NCBI GenBank assembly: GCA_963965975.1
Contig: OZ014412.1
Coordinates: 10,769,849-10,833,848 of the forward strand
Origin: Xestospongia bergquistia
Lineage: Eukaryota; Porifera; Demospongiae; Haplosclerida; Petrosiidae
DNA: 64,000 bases
Direction of reading: 5' to 3'
Positions 58,160-64,000 of this stretch are shown in pieces. How positions within the stretch are numbered: position 1 is the first letter of the stretch; each line of letters starts with the position of its first letter. A program made the translations under genes and the position numbers. A model generated the notes under the pieces. The model worked only from the letters and a program-made list of their open reading frames with translations, ran no database searches and was not told where the DNA came from.

Positions 58160-58462
58160 ACACAATAGTTTCATTATTTTATTGTGCGGAATTGAAAACT
58201 CTAATTTTAGCCATTTTCCATTATCACAATGTAATAAGCTGATATATTCAAAGCATACAAGCGCATGTGCACATCTGGTTGAACGTTGTTTTACATTCAT
58301 AAAATAAACAAGTCAATAATAATATTGAAAGGTTATATAACCTTCGTCAATCTCTGTGTGGGCGACGTACTTGAACACGAGAAGACTACCTTCTGGACTT
58401 GTGGGCTATTTTGTAAACTATTTCCATGACTGAAAGTGACTGTAGGTCATATCTAATAATCT
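58160..58462 (+). promoter_or_regulatory. promoter and 5' non-coding exon of Fringe-like member 4
   Basis: Counterpart of 50858-51160. It contains gtgtgggcgacgtacttgaa, ggacttgtgggctattttgt and ends at the donor (aataatct|gtgagt at 58463). Confidence 0.6.
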
Positions 58463-60605
58463 GTGAGTTACTTGTCTACTATTGTTGTCTTTACTACACT
58501 GATAATGACTGATAGTTAGACACATCATCAACGAGAATCTTGTATTTTTGGTGTTGTTTTCTGTATGCCTATATCTGTGGACAAACAAGGTCTATTACTA
58601 TGTCTGTGTCTGTAGTGTTCTGCTTTTGTCAACATTAGAAAAGCAGAATGTGTATATGTACATGCGTTTAGTTATAGTTAAAAGGGATGACCTGCTTCAT
58701 CAGGTGAATGTTGTATTTTGGGTTCATATTGAGATCATCCTATACTGATGTTGTCTATATCTTAATGATCATCCTGTAGTATTATCTATACTGCCAAAAC
58801 CTGTTTATTTATCCTATATGTACATAATTTGTAGTGAATTGTTGACATGTTTAATACTAATTCAATTATCAAATAATGAAATGTATTGTATATGATGACA
58901 AATATTGACTTTGTTTTTATTATGTTAAAAGAAGCCTGTAACAAAACTTATAACTGGTCCTCTTTCTTGTCAAGATGTTCTATATTAATATTAAATAAAC
59001 TATTTGAAATAATTTTCTTTGTTGTTGTATAACTATATATGGCCACTGACCTGTTGTTGTACTATACCCCACCCATCAATTGTTTAAATATACACTTTGA
59101 CAACATTTGTGTTATGTTAGTCTATTAATATTGGTGATTACTAACACATATGTTGTTAAAGTGTTTAAAATTATATAGGATTGTTGTATGTTGCAGGAAA
59201 GATAAAGAATATGATAGCTACACTGCTGAGATCATTATCTGAAATTCTGAATGTATATTTGATAAACTCAATACAGGACTATGTCCCTATTGATTCCAAA
59301 TGTAACTGCTAGAGTACAGAATAATTACTCTACAAATAGCTCTAGGACAAATTGAAAACCACATTGCTACAGGATAATTGTGCAATAGACCAGATGAGTA
59401 GAGGACAATCTCAATATAAACCAAAAACATGACTTACATATACCAGGCCACTTCAGGTGGATCTGAAAACTATTTAGATATTGGAACTAGAGTATATATA
59501 AGTCAAAGAGATCAAATGAAATGTAAATGAACAGTGAAAACTCAGTTTGAGGTAATATTTGTAAAAGCATTTTGTTATTTCAACCTATGTGTTAATTACT
59601 AGTTTCAATTATACAATGAAAGCCCATTCAATACTGTGTTACCACAAGGTCTAGCTTAATATTTATAAATCCAACTAGAGGCAAAAGTGTTCTCTTACTC
59701 GTGAGTATCACTTCATTTCAAGCCATGAATAGATTTTATTTCATATGAACTAACTTTGTTTGTTCAGTTAGAATATATGCCTATGGTTTCAATTATTGGT
59801 CAATAAACTACAAATATTGCTTGCATAGTTTTGTCACCTTGATATTTGTGATATTTATCATTGTTCTGAAGAACAACAAAGCAAGAAAAGAGATTTTGCA
59901 GATCATTTAGTCTTTAAAATGTCTTTCTTTTAGTTTTGAGCAAATAATATACATTCCAGTGGTGTTAAATATACACTGTAGAAAGTGATTGGCCAATATA
60001 ATTATGGTTTTATGGATTGGATGATACAAATTATTATAAAGCTATAGAACTAATATTATTTCCTTTAAACACATAAAACCATTATTATTTTATAAACTGT
60101 TAAATCTACAAGACAATTGTAATAACAACTCTGTGAGTTTTCCTTTCAGTTTACATCATGTTATCTTTTAATGATATATTGGTTAAATCAACCAATCAGT
60201 TTTTATAGTGATAGGACCTCACATGAAAGTAATTACTTGATTGGTCAGCAGAAATGCCTACTGGCTGAAATTTTTGGTGACAAGAAAGTGTTCAATGTGT
60301 GCCATAACCCATTCTCTGCTTTAGCAAGTAACTGTATGGGGAGGAGACTAAGTTAATCGGTGTGCATGGTAGGGAATTCAATAGAGGTAGCATTTATTAC
60401 AAGCTACTCCATGGAGTTTACTAGCCTATTCTTGTCACTCAACAGCAGTTATTAATTAAGTATGCGACTTTTCTGTGATGGAAGTATTCCCCAAAAATTT
60501 AAGACTTCACAAGATTTGTACTCTTGTGGTAATTGAGTCATAAAGATTAATGTCAAAAAAGATATCTTTTGGGAATTAATTTAATTTTAATTACTTTCTT
60601 TATCA
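58463..60605 (+). other. first intron of member 4
   Basis: Positions 58570-59720 are shared with the first intron of member 3 (51370-52540). Positions 59720-60370 are not shared and hold a 61-codon ORF at 60171 without a recognisable domain. Positions 60370-60600 again match the sequence before members 2 and 3. No exon supported. Confidence 0.5.
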
Positions 60606-60612
60606 CAGAATT

Positions 60613-63600
60613 ATGATCATCAAAAGAGCTTTTAAAGCTGTTTCCATTATAATAGTAACTGTAACAGTACTCCTAATCATTATTTCATACTCATCATGGT
60701 GCCATGAGGACATGGTATTATTATCAGCATCATCATTAAATAATGTTAAGACTGTAAATGAAACAAAATCAAATGTTGAAAACAAAACTGTTAATGTTAC
60801 AAGTCCTTCTCTAACTGTTTCCACTTTCCAGTCTGATATCTCTACACTGTCTACTGGTACATTGACACCAACAAAACACAAAGATTATTTTTGTTGTGGA
60901 CCAGAAGAACTAATTGAAAATAGTAATCTTCCAGTTCGAACATTAAGTGACACTGAGAAAGCAGGCAACAATATAATGATAACTATTAGAACTACTAAGA
61001 AATTTCATCAAAAGAGATTACCAATTTTATATGATACTTGGTTAACTGTAGTAAATGGTAGTAATGTGTTTTTAGTGACTGACGGAGAAGATGATGAATA
61101 TCGGGAAAAAAATAAAAAGTTAGGTAAGTACACTATTTTGAATTAAGATTTATGTCATTATTGTTACATGATCAAGTAATAATATTGACAGACCTCACTA
61201 GAATGAAAATGAAAACTGAACATCTCATAACAATGACACATTTTTACACTTGTCAAGTTGTCTAGAAAATGCTCTATTTATTTAATTGTTTATTTATGAA
61301 ATTAATTTCACTTTCATGTTTTTGAGATAATAAGTTTAATTGTTTAGATTATTTTTGTAGGAAAATTTACAAAACTACTATATTTCCTATTTTAGTGATG
61401 TATCTACCTGTATTAAATCATAGGAACATAGAACTTTAAATTAAAGAATTTATATGTTTATTTAACTAAAGGCCATTTCCTTTACAAATAAATTTATTTA
61501 GGCATCAATTATATTGTTGTCTCTTGTGGTCATGATTATTGGAGGTATGCATATTTCATTTCATTACATTATTTTAAATTTCATACACCAGATGGAGTTT
61601 ATGTTGTAAGTCTGGAGAAGAAATGGCATTAATGCACAGACCAGAAAATCAACACTATGAGTAAGTGATTATATGATATATTTGATTTTAACTATTATGA
61701 GGTGTGATTACTATGGTGTAAAATAAAATTGATAAATTATTATTACATGCAATGCTATTACATAAATCAAACTGTTAGTTTGGCAGTTGTGCTCAATTAA
61801 CACTTAGAATTATTTTCTTGTTCAGTTGGTTTTGTCATGTGGATGATGATGTTTATGTCATCATGGAGAATTTGATTACCCTATTATCAAAGATGGATCC
61901 TAAAACTGAAGCTAGATACATTGGAAAATCTATTTGGAAACAACCTGTGTCAGTAAGTTGTTGTTTATATATTACTGTAACTATAATGAAAATCAGTTAT
62001 TATAATTATGATGACATATTTAGCAGTGAAAAATTATCAAATTTGGTGGGCTGCATTTTTTTTTTCAAAAAGTTTATCCTCTAATATTTTATTGAGATAT
62101 GGTATTAGTACGTGGATCGATTAGTGACTATATATTTCCATAATCTATCTCAGTTATCATGGCACTGTACAAAATTATTTTTTCAAAAGAAATAATAGTC
62201 TTCTCTATATGGATATGGTCCTTTTAAAATATCTTAACATTTGAAGCTATAGCAATTGCCATCAACTAGTCATTCACCAAATCTATTTTCATCAAATCTA
62301 TTTATAAATATCAACCAATATTTACTCTAATCAAAGCTATTTGCTATATGGTATAAGGTAGTATTATCATTCTATTGTAAGTTGATATTTGCTTTATAAT
62401 GGTTAATTAGTCAAGCAATGAATATTTTAATTACCTCTCAAATCAGGCTTAAAATTATTACAAGAAAATCTAACTTGCCACATTTTAGAAGTTCTACATT
62501 ATAAATTTACTGAATTTTCATTTATGTGCCAAGATAAACGTGAATGTGTCAAAACATTATGCAGATTAAAACTCTTCCCGTGTCTTCTTATACATGTTCA
62601 ATACAATATGTGCATATTGTATTGAACATGTCTAAGAAGACATGGTAAGAGTGATTGATATACAGAAGAATTATTTTCCTGTATATCTGGCCATATAAGA
62701 CTATAGAATGTGTCCAGTCATGTTTCTTTACAAGTGTCTAAGGTCTATCGATAAGTTATCAGACTAAGTTCAAATTTCTCAGCTTAGGTATCCTGTAAAC
62801 ATAGAAGCCACATATCAGCAAGTTCAACTAGTACGTATGAAATAATTAAACCACACCCACACTATAATTATCTCCAACAATTATACAAAACAATGAAATC
62901 ATGAAAATTATGACTTTAAAATATTACCAACTATACAGTATATATAATTAATACATACATATGAGCTGCTGATTACTGCTGATGTAACCAAATTGAAGGT
63001 GGGAAATAAATAGACACACAAATTAGGAATTTTATGTTGCTAAAATTTAAGCAGTAAGAAGTTCCATTAATAGTGTACAATTCAGTTATATATATTAATT
63101 AACAAATCATTGTGACCTTTGATCTCTTCTTCGTAGCTTAACAAGAGACAAACATTACTAAAGGTATTATAACATATCTTTATTGACTAGATATAACAAG
63201 ACTTATGTTGTCTATAATAGGACACAAGTCAAACTTACTATTTTGGTGATGGTGCTATGTATTGTTTATCAAGACCTATGTTAATGAAAGTCAAACCATG
63301 GTTAGGGTAAGTACTAGAAAGTTTAATTATATGAAATTGTTAATGTTTGCATCTGTTTAATTATTACACATGCACTTGCCTTGTAAACTCGCTTATAACT
63401 TAGTTTTGTTTAATTGTTTTAAATATTGATGCTTATAGTACTAAGTACTATAGAGCTTAATCATATAGCTATATATAGGGATAGGGATTGTATAGAATTA
63501 TTATCTGAAATGTCAAACATTGCTAAAATAGAATGTAAAGACTCTGAAGCATTTCACACACCTTTTACAATCTTTGTTGGTAAGTCGATCACAAAGAAAG

Positions 63601-63972
63601 CAATATCCACTTTGCATTTGTTATCTTTTTAATATCTAGCATTCTTTATATGCCTTCAGAAGATGTAATCATTGGACTAGAGGACAATTAGACTTACATT
63701 CAATGTTTTATAATATACTACTGCATTGTAACCTATAGATATCAATATTTTTGTATTTGAAAATTTTTTAAAAGAGTTACAACACAATATATCCAACACT
63801 ATTCTTTAAGACTATAATATAAGATTTGATATTTTAAATAAAATTATTGGTGTACTCTCAGAGACATTCTATACTAATTTTCACTCTCTTTATTGTAGAA
63901 ATGGACCTACAATGGCTGAAACATGTAATATGTCACAAGAGCCAGATGATGTGACAGTTGGACTCACTGTGG
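60613..63972 (+). CDS. Fringe-like beta-1,3-glycosyltransferase, array member 4 (3' end outside window)
   Basis: Exons seen: A 60613-61123, B 61502-61544, C 61592-61660, D 61826-61952, E 63137-63163, F 63221-63306, H 63899-63972; exons I-K should follow beyond the window. Membrane anchor KAVSIIIVTVTVLLIIISYS, longest stem with NETKSNVENKTVNVTSPS, then IRTTKKFHQKRLPILYDTW, DGEDDEYREKNKK, SCGHDYWRWSLCCKSGEEM, HVDDDVYVIMENL, FGDGAMYCLSRP and PDDVTVGLTV. Exon D is two codons shorter than in the other members (GKSIWKQPVS). The alternative exon G is present at 63479-63579. The D-E intron contains the 68-bp palindrome. Acceptor and donor sites are all canonical. Confidence 0.84.
62578..62645. repeat. 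68-bp near-perfect palindrome in the D-E intron of member 4
   Basis: Same structure as 48334-48401 with one further substitution (cccgtgtctt instead of cccatgtctt). It lies in the same intron position. Confidence 0.85.
63479..63579 (+). other. alternative exon G of member 4, candidate mutually exclusive with exon H
   Basis: 101 nt, acceptor tatatag and donor gtaagt, phase 2 in and 1 out like exon H. It reads DRDCIELLSEMSNIAKIECK, then DSEAFHTPFTIFV. Compared with member 1 it has six extra bases (two codons) near the start, and changes within the shared part that keep the frame open. A long open segment with both splice sites kept in two diverged copies argues for use. Confidence 0.6.
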
Positions 63973-64000
63973 GTGAGACTATACATTATTCTTATAATCA

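Overview
The window looks like nuclear DNA of an early-branching animal, most likely a demosponge of the Amphimedon type. It is AT-rich, its introns are often only 40-100 bp, and its genes are densely interrupted. It carries animal families (LRPPRC, Fringe-like glycosyltransferases, FN3 receptors, a kinase with the loop HRDLTANN) together with many small terminal-inverted-repeat elements. The organism call is inference from gene content; no ribosomal or other marker gene is present. No virus-derived element, tRNA, rRNA or CRISPR array was recognised.

Layout. (1) 1-1.6 kb, + strand: 3' end of a type I membrane protein with FN3-like domains, one transmembrane helix and a short tail. (2) 2.3-17.9 kb, - strand: a complete LRPPRC orthologue of about 24 coding exons, recognised by close similarity to the human PPR repeats. 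Its last three exons exist twice (6.6-7.8 kb and 2.4-3.4 kb). The two copies are separated by a 242-bp tandem repeat, a small two-exon Cys-rich gene and foldback sequences. Its introns hold minisatellites, TIR elements and a stray exon resembling the P-loop of SRP receptor beta. (3) 18.1-20.5 kb, - strand: a protein kinase with a long coiled coil and a C-terminal membrane anchor. Its reading frame is broken inside the catalytic loop in this sequence. (4) 20.5-64 kb, + strand: a tandem array of four Fringe-like beta-1,3-glycosyltransferase genes (the fourth runs off the end), plus two exon-level fragments of further copies. Each complete unit has a conserved 5' non-coding exon, a long first intron, and ten short coding exons (A-F and H-K). 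The array is peppered with MITE-like elements, a decayed IS630/Tc1-like DDE transposon, an 8-bp-TSD MITE whose empty site is also present, and perfect palindromes.

Biology. The array encodes type II Golgi-type enzymes with an N-terminal membrane anchor, the Fringe signature TTKKFH, the catalytic HVDDDVYV and a C-terminal FKSLHCYLHPS motif. The most interesting feature is a second, divergent version of the exon that carries the PEDVTVG motif. This exon, called G here, is kept with splice sites and matching phases in members 1 and 4. It behaves on paper as a mutually exclusive alternative exon that would replace a conserved active-site segment. Members 1 and 2 also show turnover of the DDD-bearing exon: the copy in the old position has decayed and a second copy has taken over.
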